The notes under the pieces were generated by a model. The model was not told the DNA's origin and ran no database searches. It worked only from the letters and a program-made list of their open reading frames with translations. From Rarobacter incanus (GTDB lineage: Bacteria; Actinomycetota; Actinomycetes; Actinomycetales; Cellulomonadaceae), in NCBI RefSeq assembly GCF_006715765.1, contig NZ_VFNV01000001.1, positions 1,612,001-1,676,000 on the forward strand: DNA of 64,000 nucleotides. The letters run 5' to 3'. Both the position numbers and the translations under genes were made by a program. Shown here in pieces: positions 25,789 to 34,852 of the stretch; the stretch's first letter is position 1; every line of letters begins with the position of its first letter.

Positions 25789-27105
25789 ATGAACCCCGAA
25801 TTGTGGCGAAGCATCGTCCTGGTCCTGGTATTCATCATCGTCGGCGGAGTGTTCTCGGGCACGGAGACGGCATTGGTTTCGCTGCGCGCGAGCCAACTAA
25901 ATCAGCTGGCGCGCAAGGGCAAGCGCGGCCAGAAGGCCGCGAACCTGGCCCGCGATCCGAACCGTTTTCTGGCTGCCGTGCAAATCGGCGTGACCGTCGC
26001 GGGCTTCCTGTCGGCGGCATACGGCGCTTCCGCGATTTCCCCCTTCGTGACCCCCCTGCTGGTGGGTTGGGGGATGCCGCAGGGTGCCGCCGCCTCGACG
26101 ACGCTGATCGTCCTGACGCTCGTCATCGCATACCTGTCATTGGTATTGGGGGAGCTGGTACCCAAGCGCTTTGCGCTGCAACGACAGTCGACCATCGCGC
26201 TCGCGGTTGGACCGCCGTTGGACAAATTCGCGCGCCTCATGCGTCCGGCGATCTGGGTGCTGTCCGTATCGACGGACGCCGTGGTACGGCTGCTGGGCGG
26301 GGACCCGCGAGCGAAATCGGAGGACATCTCCGACGACGAACTGCGCGACATGGTTTCCCAGCACAAGGGATTCGGAAAGGACGAAAGGACGATCCTCGAA
26401 GACGTCCTCGATTCGGGAACGCGCACCGTTTCGGAGGTGATGCGCCCGCGCGCGGATGTCTCGTTCATAAAAGGCACTCTTACGGTGGCCGAAGCCATCG
26501 AGGTCGTGCGCGCGTTGCCGTATTCTCGCTACCCGGTCACCGGAGAGACCTTCGATGAGATCGTGGGGTTCTTGCACATCAGGGACCTTTTGGCGGCAGC
26601 GCTGAACCCCGCAGACACGCACGACACGGTCGCGGGTCTAGCGCGCGCCGTGCTGGAGTTGCCGGGGACAAACCCCGTCCTGCCCACCCTGTCGCTGATG
26701 CGGCGCGAGCGCAGGCACATGGCGATCGTCGTCGATGAATACGGGGGGACCGACGGAATCGTCACGCTGGAAGACTTGGTCGAGGAACTGGTCGGAGACA
26801 TCTGGGACGAGTTCGATTCACCCACCGTGATCCGGGAAGCCGGCCCTGCGGCGAATCCCTTGGCCGGGGTGGACGCGCGGGTGTCCATTGAGGACTTTAC
26901 CGATCGGACCGGCCTGCCGGTGCCCGAGGGGCCGTACGAGACGATCGCCGGATACGTCCTGGCGAAACTGGGAGCCTTGGCGAAGGTGGGCGATTCGGTG
27001 CCGCTGGGGGCTTATCGCATCGTGGTGACCAAGGTCGAGGGGCGACGCATCGCGCGCCTCGACGTCGTCGAGGCCGGGGGCACCGACGCACCGCGGGACA
27101 GCTGA
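25789..27105 (+). CDS. CNNM/CorC (hemolysin C-like) family membrane protein with CBS domains
   Basis: 438 residues: an N-terminal DUF21/CNNM membrane domain (about 1–190; IIVGGVFSGTETALVSLRAS, VGVTVAGFLSAAYGASA-like segment), a pair of CBS domains (about 200–335; VMRPRADVSFIKGTLTVAEA, IVVDEYGGTDGIVTLEDLVE) and a CorC/HlyC transporter-associated domain at the C-terminus (FTDRTGLPVPEGPYETIAGY). Family members are linked to Mg2+ or other cation export; the hemolysin name is historical. Stands alone. Confidence 0.92.
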   Translation: MNPELWRSIVLVLVFIIVGGVFSGTETALVSLRASQLNQLARKGKRGQKAANLARDPNRFLAAVQIGVTVAGFLSAAYGASAISPFVTPLLVGWGMPQGAAASTTLIVLTLVIAYLSLVLGELVPKRFALQRQSTIALAVGPPLDKFARLMRPAIWVLSVSTDAVVRLLGGDPRAKSEDISDDELRDMVSQHKGFGKDERTILEDVLDSGTRTVSEVMRPRADVSFIKGTLTVAEAIEVVRALPYSRYPVTGETFDEIVGFLHIRDLLAAALNPADTHDTVAGLARAVLELPGTNPVLPTLSLMRRERRHMAIVVDEYGGTDGIVTLEDLVEELVGDIWDEFDSPTVIREAGPAANPLAGVDARVSIEDFTDRTGLPVPEGPYETIAGYVLAKLGALAKVGDSVPLGAYRIVVTKVEGRRIARLDVVEAGGTDAPRDS

Positions 27106-27160
27106 TGGCCCGGCGGCCGCCGGGCCCCGATCGGTTCGCGCCCCCGGCCGCGCGCACTTC

Positions 27161-27700
27161 CTAGTCCCGTCGGCGCCGCCGCGCGACTATCACCGCGACG
27201 ACGACAATAGCGCAGCCGATCCCCACCGCAGCGATCGCCGCGGGCTGCCCCATTCCGGCCCGCACCGCACCCCAGAACACGGCGAATCCGATCGTTCCCC
27301 AAATGGCCGCCCACGCGGCGGCGCCGGGCAGCGACGCGAGCGTAAATCTGCCGTACGGCATCCGCACCAGCCCGGCTGCAACGAGTATTGCCGTCTGAAA
27401 TCCAACGGTGATGTACGCGGCGGTCACGGCCGGGGGCCCGAACCGGTGGATGAGAGTCATCGCGCGGGCCGTCGAAGGCGCGTCGATCAGGGCGCGAAAC
27501 CGCGCAAATCTGCCGCTCCGTGTGGAATGGACGGCCGCGTCCGTGCCCTTTGATGCGGCCCGTGCAATCCAGTAGGTCGCGTGGGACCTGGCCAGCACGA
27601 TGAGAAAAAGCGCCCCCAGCGTCACCCACAGCGGAGCTGCATCGGGGACGCCGGGAACGCTGACAGCTTGGTGCACGGTCCGAGCATACTGACGAATCAT
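27161..27700 (-). CDS. DedA/VTT-like membrane protein
   Basis: 179 residues with about four membrane segments. The stretch MTLIHRFGPPAVTAAYITVG followed by FQTAILVAAGLVRMPYGRFT and ASLPGAAAWAAIWGTIGFAV resembles the VTT domain of DedA proteins, which are implicated in lipid flipping. It is shorter than classical DedA (about 200–220) and starts with an unusual N-terminus, so the assignment is tentative. Its start is 7 bp from the terminator of the mannosidase gene next door. Confidence 0.6.
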   Translation of the reverse strand: MIRQYARTVHQAVSVPGVPDAAPLWVTLGALFLIVLARSHATYWIARAASKGTDAAVHSTRSGRFARFRALIDAPSTARAMTLIHRFGPPAVTAAYITVGFQTAILVAAGLVRMPYGRFTLASLPGAAAWAAIWGTIGFAVFWGAVRAGMGQPAAIAAVGIGCAIVVVAVIVARRRRRD

Positions 27701-27706
27701 GGACGA

Positions 27707-27751
27707 GCGCCCCGCCCCTCCCCGCTGCCGTGAGCGGGAGGGGCGGGGCGC
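27707..27751 (-). terminator. Terminator of the first GH92 operon
   Basis: A 19-bp GC-rich stem (GCGCCCCGCCCCTCCC... / AGCGGGAGGGGCGGGGCGC) with one bulged C and a short loop, 14 bp after the GH92 stop on the minus strand. There is no clear T-run, but the stem is very stable. Confidence 0.75.
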
Positions 27752-27764
27752 CGCCTTGCCAGTG

Positions 27765-30700
27765 CTACTTCTTGGCCTTGATGACCTTGGCGCTGGACGC
27801 AGCGCCGATGACGTTCACCGAGTCCGACGGCGTGAAGACCGCGCGGACCTTCAGCTTCTTCTTCTTGGTGAACTTCTTGGCAATTTTGACCTGGATGCGG
27901 CCCTTGTTCGCGGGTGCCAGCGAAACTGTCTTGACCCGCTTCTTGCCCACGTATACGGAAACCTTGCCTGCGGGTGCAGTCCCGTTGGTGAGGTAGCCGA
28001 CCTTTACGGTGACGCGTGCGGCCTTCTTGCGCTTGTACTTCTTTGCGGAGACCGTCACCTTCCCGGCAGCCGCCTTGACCACTGAGATAGTGACGATGGT
28101 CGACGTGGCCGACGTGCCGCGCAGGCGCGCGCTGATGGCGTGCGCACCGGATTTCAGCCCGGATACCTTGGTGACGGCCCGCGAGTCGACGATCTTTGCG
28201 GAGCCGATGACTTTGGATCCCTCGACGAACTCAATGGTTCCGGTTGTGCCGGATCCGACCTGGGCGGTCAGCGCTGCGGGCTTTCCGAAAACCACAATCG
28301 GTGTCGTCGAGGACAGAGTCACGGTCGGCACAGTCGTTCCGCCGCCGTTGTCGCCGCCGCCGTTGTCGCCGCCGCCCGGGTCGGTCGGAATCGGTGTGAT
28401 AGTCACGCTGTGCGAAGCGGATACACCCGAGGACTCACCAACGGCCTTGATTTTCAGCGTTGCGGGCGCGGTGCTGCCGGCCGGCACGGACCAAGTGACT
28501 TTGCCGGCCGCGGACGCGTAGATGGTTGCGCTGTATGATCCCGCCGTCAGGGCCACCTTCTCCGATGGCGCAAAACCGGTGCCGGAACCAACGATCTGGG
28601 ACCCGGCTACGGCGGTGTCCGGGCCTGCCAGACTGGCGGACCAGGTCTTTGCGGTGACGGTGATCTCGGCGGATTCACTTCCACCCGATGCCGCTCCCAC
28701 CAATCGCAGTTGGTAGGTGCCGGCCGCCGTGAGCGCGTCGATCTGTGCGCCTACCGTCACCTTGCCATTCGCATCGGCGGTGCCGGTTCCGATGAGTTCG
28801 GAACCGAGGTACAGCGCGACCGATTCCTGCGCTGCAAATCCGGTGCCGGTGAAGTCGGTCGTCTGACCGGCCTCGATCGGTGCGGAGGGGGCCTGCGTCA
28901 CGGGAGCCGCTGTGGCCGCTTGTGGCTCGGTGTCTTGCGCGATGGCAAACACTCGTCGCTTGTCGTTGGAGTCGTTCGTAAACGTCACCGACTTGATGGT
29001 CTTGCCAGAAGGCGCCGTGTACGGGTCGGTGGCGAACAGGTACGCACCCGGGTGATCATTCTGCCCGAACCGGACGGCGGTCCACGCGAGTTTCTTGGAC
29101 CCGCTAATGGGCGCTAGGTTTCCGGTCGCCTCGGTGCCATTGGTGGAAGGGATTACCCAGTCGCCCAGATTCATGCTGGTCTGTACGGAAGCTGACCCAT
29201 CCGTGAAGTTCACGGTGACCGTCCCGCTCGACCCGCTGTTGAGCCCGGTTCCCACGATTGATATCTTCGTGGGGTTGCCGCTGAGCTCCACGGTCTGTCC
29301 GGCCGGCTTAATCGCGTCCGACAATCCTTCCGTTGCATTCAACAGCGTGGCCTTGAGGCCCGACAGCGAAGAGTCATTGCTCACGGTCCCCAGGTCGAAT
29401 TGCTGCCCGAGTGTGATGCCTGCCTGCTTCAACTGCTCGCTAATGAACCCGTTAGTGCCGTCGAAGCTGATGTAGTGCGCGTTCTCGCTGGATACCGCGT
29501 TGACGTTCGTCGCGGCGACGAACCCGTTTGCGCGGGCGACCCGAACGGTCAGGTCCGTGCTCGCCGCCTCGCCGTCGCTGGTGATGACGGTGAGCGGCAA
29601 CGAGTAGTCGCCGTCGGCCACACTTGCACCGGCCGTCACGTTGACATTGGCGCTGCCCTTACCCGTCGAATCGAACGAACCGCTGCCGGTGGCGCTGAAG
29701 CCGTTCGGTAGCGAGGCCGCATCGACGGTAAACGACTGAGCGGTGGAGGATACCCGCTGCACGTCCAGCTCCGCCGTGACGGCGGTGCCGGGGTTGGTGA
29801 CCGTGATCGGGTACGCATACGCTATCAATTTGGCCGCTCCATCGTCGAACGACGGCGGCGCATCGCTGGTTGCGGATCCCCACGAGGTGGCGGTCGCGGA
29901 CATCGTCACGTCGATAGTGGTGTCCTGCTTCCACCAGCCCTGCGGGATGTACGTCTTGGACTGCGAAGTGCCGTTGACGGAAACTCCCGCGATGTAGCGC
30001 TTGGTGGTTGCGCTGTCGGCGTTGATCGTGAGCTTCTTACCGTTGCCCAAGGACACTTCAGCACGCGTGAAGGTCGGCGAGTTGAACGTCATGATCGACG
30101 TTCCTGGGGTGGCGGGGTAGACGCCCAGCGCGGCCCAAACATACCAGGAGGCCTGCGCCCCCAGATCGTCATTGCCCGGTTCGGCGCCGTGGGGTTGGTC
30201 GCCAAACAGTGTCGTGCGGATGTCTTCGACGACCTTTTGTGTGCGCCAAGGCCGTCCAAGGTAGTTGTATACCCAGGGGGTAGCGAAGCTCGGCTCGTTA
30301 CCGATCCACATGCGCGGGTCGTTGGCTCCCACGTTGTAGCCGCCGGTCATGAACGTGTCCAGGCGTTCGGCGGTCTGTGCGCGACCACCCAATACTTGGG
30401 CCAGGCCCAAGATGTTTTGCGGCACCATCCACAGGTACTGCTCCGAGCGGGCCTCGTCGAATCCGATCTGGCCAAATCCGGTCGTGCTTCCCTTGTACCC
30501 GAGCGTTGGATCGTTTTCGTTGCAACCGTGATCTTTCGCGGAGAACAGCCCCGTCGTGTCGCGTGGGGTCAGGCATTGCGTGGACGGGTTGATTAGGTTG
30601 AGCCAGTTGTTTGAACGCTCCGCGAATAGCTCGGCGACATTGGCAGGCACGCCCGACTTGGTCGCCTGGGCCTTTGTTAGCTCATCGGCCGAAAGCAAGG

Positions 30701-32546
30701 AAGCGAATCGGCTGATTGCAAAGTCGTCGATCGACCACTCTTGGGTGACCGAAGCGCCCGTGACCGCATGGTCGGTCTGGTGTGCGGGTATCTGCGCCGC
30801 ATATCCCTTCTCGGAGTATTCGTGTGCCGCCGGGCGGTTGATTTGCGTCCGCGACCAGTTCGTGTCGAAACCACTCTTGGCGAGCGCCTGCGTCACCGCG
30901 TTGGTGATGTTCTGGCCGCCGGTCTCCTTGCCGGCATCTTCGCCCATCGCCCCGTCGTACATGTAGTACAGCGCGGTGGCGCGGTCGAATTCGTCTGCGC
31001 CGAACACATTGAATTGCGCCAGTTGGGCGGATGCGTTGTCGCCGGACATCTGGGTGGTTGACGAGTTGGCCATGGACCAGCGCGGGTAGGAGCCGGACTG
31101 GGTAGCCTGGTTGACGTAGGTTTGTGCCATATCCGAGGCAATCTTTGGTTCTAGCAAGGCGATTAGCGGCGCCCAGGACCGGTAGGTATCCCAATCGGAA
31201 TAGTTCGCGTAGACGTGATCGACGTCTGTGCCGTTAGCGGCGTTGTCGGTGGCGATGTTGTGGATGGTCGCGCCTTTGGTGTTCGACCCGAGGAAGTTGA
31301 AGTACTCGAATCCCACGTAGTCGCCGGTTACGTCGTCGAATACGTTGGGGTGCAGCAGCGACCGATAGTAGGCGTGATAGAAGGTCCCCAGGTCGCGAGC
31401 TGACGAATCGTTGGACACGCGAATCTTGCTGAGGACGTCGTTCCACTCCCCGTAGGTCTTGGCGCGAATCGCATCGAATGCTTCCGAGTAGCTGCTGTAC
31501 GGCGTCTTACCCGTTGCCGCATAGTCAGTGGTCGGGATCTCGGTGGCGAGGTTGAGAGAGGATCCGCCGTGGTTGTACGACGCCGTATCCGCTTGCCCAA
31601 GGGCCAGGTCACCCGTCTTGACGTATGACAGGGCCACCTTCATGTGCACTGAGGTGGTGCCGGGAGCGAACCGGACGTATCCGCCCGCCTTCTTGACGTT
31701 CGTCACCTCGGCGTCGCCGTCGCTGCCGGTCTTGTTGACGAACGTGTTTGCCTCTTGGTTCCACGCGCCGTAGGCGGTGAAGGCCTCTTCGAATTTGGCC
31801 GTGAAGTAGACCTTGAATTGGTTGTTCGGCGTCGAACTGCAGAATCCGCGCACGACCGCCCAACCGGTGATGGTCTTGTTGTTGGGGTTGACGTTGATCG
31901 AGCTGAGTTGAATCTTGTCGCCGTTCGAGGCGCCCGCGTTGAACGTTACCGCCGGGGTTACGCCCGACGGGTACGTGAAGTTCGCCATGCCCGACCGGGT
32001 GGTGGCGGTCAGTTCGGTGGTGATCTTCTTGTTGTTCCGGTCGGTCGAGGTCAGCCGGTAGTAGCCGGGCTCGCCCTCTTCGTCGCTGTGGTCGAATTTG
32101 TTGTATTTGTCCCACGGCGAATTCGAGGTCGGGTCGATGGTCGTGGGCAGGATCGGGAAATTCCCGAAGGCACCGCAACCCTGCGACGCGTGGTTCAGCG
32201 AGAATCCCTTGAGATCGGATGTGCCCGAGTTGTAGTAGTAACCCGCGCCGTTGCCGGGCAGATCGGGCGAGAATTGCATCATCCCGAAGGGGGCGGCCGG
32301 ACCGGGGAAGTTGTTGATGCTTCCGACCGAGGTGCCGCCCGATCCGGTTCCCGCAAGAGTATTGACGTACTGCGCCGGATCCGAAATGAGCGCGGTTGCC
32401 GCCTGCGCGCCCGTCGCCCCGAGCATGGAACCAACCAACGCCCCAACGGCAATCGCGGCCGGCAGCATCTTGCTCGCGCGGGGACCGTGCCCCTTGGCAT
32501 CTTTATTCACGGACGAGCGCCCCGTCCGCCAAATCAAACCTCGCAC
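27765..32546 (-). CDS. Secreted GH92 alpha-mannosidase 1, multidomain
   Basis: Calcium-dependent exo-alpha-mannosidase (GH92), probably acting outside the cell. 1593 residues: signal peptide ending near residue 49; catalytic domain about 55–890; NEW3-like domain about 900–1000; shared Asp-Trp module about 1015–1210; two IPT/Ig-like domains; GGGDN linker; Ig-like domain; cationic C-terminus about 1490–1593. The presumed catalytic acid Glu698 lies in FDEARSEQYLWMVPQN, and the conserved pair D793/D794 in PGNDDLGAQASWYVW. GNEPSFATPWVYNY is the sugar-binding loop; its Glu fits alpha-1,2 specificity, with low certainty. GTG start one base after the upstream stop, so translationally coupled. No LPxTG anchor. 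Confidence 0.93.
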   Translation of the reverse strand: MRGLIWRTGRSSVNKDAKGHGPRASKMLPAAIAVGALVGSMLGATGAQAATALISDPAQYVNTLAGTGSGGTSVGSINNFPGPAAPFGMMQFSPDLPGNGAGYYYNSGTSDLKGFSLNHASQGCGAFGNFPILPTTIDPTSNSPWDKYNKFDHSDEEGEPGYYRLTSTDRNNKKITTELTATTRSGMANFTYPSGVTPAVTFNAGASNGDKIQLSSINVNPNNKTITGWAVVRGFCSSTPNNQFKVYFTAKFEEAFTAYGAWNQEANTFVNKTGSDGDAEVTNVKKAGGYVRFAPGTTSVHMKVALSYVKTGDLALGQADTASYNHGGSSLNLATEIPTTDYAATGKTPYSSYSEAFDAIRAKTYGEWNDVLSKIRVSNDSSARDLGTFYHAYYRSLLHPNVFDDVTGDYVGFEYFNFLGSNTKGATIHNIATDNAANGTDVDHVYANYSDWDTYRSWAPLIALLEPKIASDMAQTYVNQATQSGSYPRWSMANSSTTQMSGDNASAQLAQFNVFGADEFDRATALYYMYDGAMGEDAGKETGGQNITNAVTQALAKSGFDTNWSRTQINRPAAHEYSEKGYAAQIPAHQTDHAVTGASVTQEWSIDDFAISRFASLLSADELTKAQATKSGVPANVAELFAERSNNWLNLINPSTQCLTPRDTTGLFSAKDHGCNENDPTLGYKGSTTGFGQIGFDEARSEQYLWMVPQNILGLAQVLGGRAQTAERLDTFMTGGYNVGANDPRMWIGNEPSFATPWVYNYLGRPWRTQKVVEDIRTTLFGDQPHGAEPGNDDLGAQASWYVWAALGVYPATPGTSIMTFNSPTFTRAEVSLGNGKKLTINADSATTKRYIAGVSVNGTSQSKTYIPQGWWKQDTTIDVTMSATATSWGSATSDAPPSFDDGAAKLIAYAYPITVTNPGTAVTAELDVQRVSSTAQSFTVDAASLPNGFSATGSGSFDSTGKGSANVNVTAGASVADGDYSLPLTVITSDGEAASTDLTVRVARANGFVAATNVNAVSSENAHYISFDGTNGFISEQLKQAGITLGQQFDLGTVSNDSSLSGLKATLLNATEGLSDAIKPAGQTVELSGNPTKISIVGTGLNSGSSGTVTVNFTDGSASVQTSMNLGDWVIPSTNGTEATGNLAPISGSKKLAWTAVRFGQNDHPGAYLFATDPYTAPSGKTIKSVTFTNDSNDKRRVFAIAQDTEPQAATAAPVTQAPSAPIEAGQTTDFTGTGFAAQESVALYLGSELIGTGTADANGKVTVGAQIDALTAAGTYQLRLVGAASGGSESAEITVTAKTWSASLAGPDTAVAGSQIVGSGTGFAPSEKVALTAGSYSATIYASAAGKVTWSVPAGSTAPATLKIKAVGESSGVSASHSVTITPIPTDPGGGDNGGGDNGGGTTVPTVTLSSTTPIVVFGKPAALTAQVGSGTTGTIEFVEGSKVIGSAKIVDSRAVTKVSGLKSGAHAISARLRGTSATSTIVTISVVKAAAGKVTVSAKKYKRKKAARVTVKVGYLTNGTAPAGKVSVYVGKKRVKTVSLAPANKGRIQVKIAKKFTKKKKLKVRAVFTPSDSVNVIGAASSAKVIKAKK

Positions 32547-32547
32547 T

Positions 32548-34554
32548 TTACTTCGCCACCTTTCGGGTTTTGGCGGATGTGATGGACGTTGTCGTGTAGC
32601 CCTTGGCCTTGATGGTTACGATCACGCGGATCTTCTTTCCTGCAAACTTCTTCTTGACGGTGAGCGTCGATTTCTTCCCGGCCTTGCCCGCAACCTTCTT
32701 GGAGCCGACGTACCAGCGGTACGACTTCTTCGCGGTGGCGCCGGGGGTGGCAATCGCAGCAACCTTGACGCGGATCTTGCTTCCCACGCGGATCTTCTTC
32801 TTCGAAGTAATCGTTGGGCGGCCGACCTTGATGGTGCCGGGGCCGACTGATCCGGCCGACACGAGCTGCGTTACCGGCTGGTATCCCGTCGCGGATGCGA
32901 TGACCTGGACCGACAGCACTGATCCGAGGTCGGCGGTCGCTGGCGTGTATTGCGCGCCGTTGGCGCCGGCAATGACGGTCGAGCCGCGAAGCCAGCGATA
33001 CGAAACGGTCGCCGCGTGGGCGAACGTGCCCGCCGAGACCGCCAGAGCCTTCCCGACGCTGGGTTGCCCCGGTGTGCTGATGGCGGCGCGCTTTGTGACC
33101 GGCAACTGTGTCGGCAGTGGTTGCGGCGTAGGTGTGCCGTTGTCGCCGCCGCCGTTGTCGCCGCCGCCGTTGTCGCCGCCGCCGTTGTCGCCGCCGCTGC
33201 CGTTGTCGCCGCCGCTGCCGTTGTCGCCGCCGCCGCCGTTGTCGTCATCCGAACCGGGGAACGGATTTGCGTCGGCCGAGATCACTGGGGACGTTGCTTC
33301 CGTCGTTACAGTCAGGGTTTCGTAGCCCGCCTTGGTGAGCGTCAGACGTGCGGAGATGGCCTTGCCAACGGTGTCGTCGGTGGGGACGTATTTGGTTGCG
33401 GTGGCGCCAGGGATCGCGGTTCCGTCGGCCAGCCATTGGATCGATCGAGCCACCGTTGTCGGGGATTCGTCGACCGAAGCGTACGCACCCGGGTCGAGGA
33501 CCAGAGTGTCTCCGGATCGGGCAATGCCAGCGATCTGTGGGGCTGACAGCACCGTTAGCTCGGCTCCGGCGATGGTTACCGCGCTCGACGTGGCGGCTGT
33601 CGGTATGAATCCTGCCTTATGGGCAACCGATGCTATCGATAGTGCCTTGCCCTGCCAGGAGAGTGCAATGGTGTTGGATGCGTTCGACTGCAACGCGCCA
33701 TCCAAGTACCAGAACAGTTCCGAGCGAACCGCCGAGTCGCTCCAATCGGCGCTTGGGAACACGGTCTGCCCGACGTGGATGTTTGCGGGCAGCGATACGG
33801 TTCCGGTCGCCGCAAGGGTCGCCGCTGAGGTGTCCGCATCCGATGCGATAGCGAAGATGCGGATACGGGATTCGTTGGGCAGCGTGATCTTGTCGAGCTT
33901 CTTTCCGCCGAGGGAGACGGGGGAGGTGGCGAAAATGGTGCACTTGGCGTTGTCGCCGTAGCGTGAATCGCGCGTCGCCACGGGCACGTTTTCCGTGTCG
34001 CTAGCGTCGTTGTCGGCGGCGCGGCACCAGTCCGGCGCGGTCCGCGAGAGCTCACCTGTGGTCCCATCCGAGTACGTCAGCTTGAAGGTCACCGGACCGC
34101 CAATGTCGCCCGCGTTTCTGGCGGTCCACACGATCGAGATTTTGCTTGCGGGCGAGGCAGCCAATGAACCGATAGCGTGCGACGAATCGATGGACTGGCC
34201 AGCCGGGACGATGCTGTCCGCAGCGGATCCGGCAGCAACGCTGCCCATGTAGTACTTCACGGAAGAATCGCCGGGCACGGAGTTCTGGGCGTCAAACTTG
34301 AGGCCGCCGGCCACCAGGTTGGTTCGGTGAAAACCCTTGCCGGAGTCGAAATCGGGCGCGTCACCGGCGCTGTCTCCGCCGATCGATTTGGCATCGAAGT
34401 AGTAGTCGAGCCAGCTTTGTGTCGTCTTGATGGTGGGCGCTTCGGCCGCCATCGCTTGCGGTGCGGCGGTCGCCAAGAGCCCGGCCATGCCGATGGCCGT
34501 GGCCGAGGCCATGGCCAGGGCCCGGCGAGAGATTCTGGTGAAAGGTCTATTCAC
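32548..34554 (-). CDS. Secreted non-catalytic protein with mannosidase-type accessory modules
   Basis: 668 residues with no recognisable catalytic domain. Signal peptide about 1–36 (ALAMASATAIGMAGLLATAA). Residues about 37–255 form the same module that each GH92 protein carries (VPGDSSVKYYMGSV, SDGTTGELSRTAPDW, SRIRIFAIASDAD). Ig-like segments follow, then a GGGDN linker (about 435–476), another Ig-like domain (TPGQPSVGKALAVSAGTFAH) and a Lys/Arg-rich C-terminal domain. First gene of the operon with GH92 1, behind its own LacI-type operator. Likely role: binding substrate or holding it near the enzymes; this is inference. Confidence 0.72.
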   Translation of the reverse strand: MNRPFTRISRRALAMASATAIGMAGLLATAAPQAMAAEAPTIKTTQSWLDYYFDAKSIGGDSAGDAPDFDSGKGFHRTNLVAGGLKFDAQNSVPGDSSVKYYMGSVAAGSAADSIVPAGQSIDSSHAIGSLAASPASKISIVWTARNAGDIGGPVTFKLTYSDGTTGELSRTAPDWCRAADNDASDTENVPVATRDSRYGDNAKCTIFATSPVSLGGKKLDKITLPNESRIRIFAIASDADTSAATLAATGTVSLPANIHVGQTVFPSADWSDSAVRSELFWYLDGALQSNASNTIALSWQGKALSIASVAHKAGFIPTAATSSAVTIAGAELTVLSAPQIAGIARSGDTLVLDPGAYASVDESPTTVARSIQWLADGTAIPGATATKYVPTDDTVGKAISARLTLTKAGYETLTVTTEATSPVISADANPFPGSDDDNGGGGDNGSGGDNGSGGDNGGGDNGGGDNGGGDNGTPTPQPLPTQLPVTKRAAISTPGQPSVGKALAVSAGTFAHAATVSYRWLRGSTVIAGANGAQYTPATADLGSVLSVQVIASATGYQPVTQLVSAGSVGPGTIKVGRPTITSKKKIRVGSKIRVKVAAIATPGATAKKSYRWYVGSKKVAGKAGKKSTLTVKKKFAGKKIRVIVTIKAKGYTTTSITSAKTRKVAK
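33133..33245. repeat. GTTGTCGCCGCCGCC low-complexity coding repeat (GGGDN linker)
   Basis: About eight copies of a 12–18-bp unit encode the Asn/Gly/Asp linker of the 668-residue secreted protein. Similar repeats encode the linkers at 35430–35525 (PGGGDN) and 44943–45146 (GGGDGGNT). Prone to length change by slippage. Confidence 0.8.
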
Positions 34555-34606
34555 AGGAGTGCTCCATCCACGTCGGTGTGGGGTTTGGGAGCCGTCTGTG
34601 GCTCCC

Positions 34607-34629
34607 TGACATCGTTGTCATAGACAATA
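34607..34629 (-). promoter_or_regulatory. LacI-type operator and -10 element, operon of GH92 1
   Basis: TGACATCGTTGTCA (34607–34620), one base from the palindrome TGACAACGTTGTCA, lies 53 bp upstream of the 668-residue protein gene. On the minus strand a candidate -10 TATTGT (34624–34629) ends three bases before it, so a bound repressor would cover the transcription start. Confidence 0.75.
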
Positions 34630-34780
34630 GCATGCAAGCGGCAGGGTCGAAAGGGACCCCGACATGCGCATCGATTGGACCGTCTCGGCATGCGGATGTG
34701 CAGATGCGGCGGTTAATTGTGAGCAGTAGTTCCGCGTGCCGAGCATATTGAGCAGGCGCGATTGCTGTGCCCCAATACGG

Positions 34781-34824
34781 CGACGGGGTGCACCAATCCT
34801 GTGCCGGACTGATACACCCCGTCG
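34781..34824 (-). terminator. Hairpin after GH92 2
   Basis: Perfect 10-bp arms CGACGGGGTG / CACCCCGTCG with a 24-base loop, 29 bp after the GH92 2 stop. No T-run, so a weak terminator call. A TCGAA tandem (four copies, about 34822–34841) adjoins it. The rest of the 298-bp spacer shows only the operator and promoter of the next operon. Confidence 0.45.
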
Positions 34825-34852
34825 AATCGAATCGAATCGAATTGGTAGCTGG

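Noticed and set aside
32871-33248. Minus-strand frame of Thr/Ala repeats in the linker region
   Set aside because: It is the GGGDN linker repeat read in another frame of the same strand as the real gene.
34822-34841. TCGAA microsatellite
   Set aside because: Only four copies; no role apparent.
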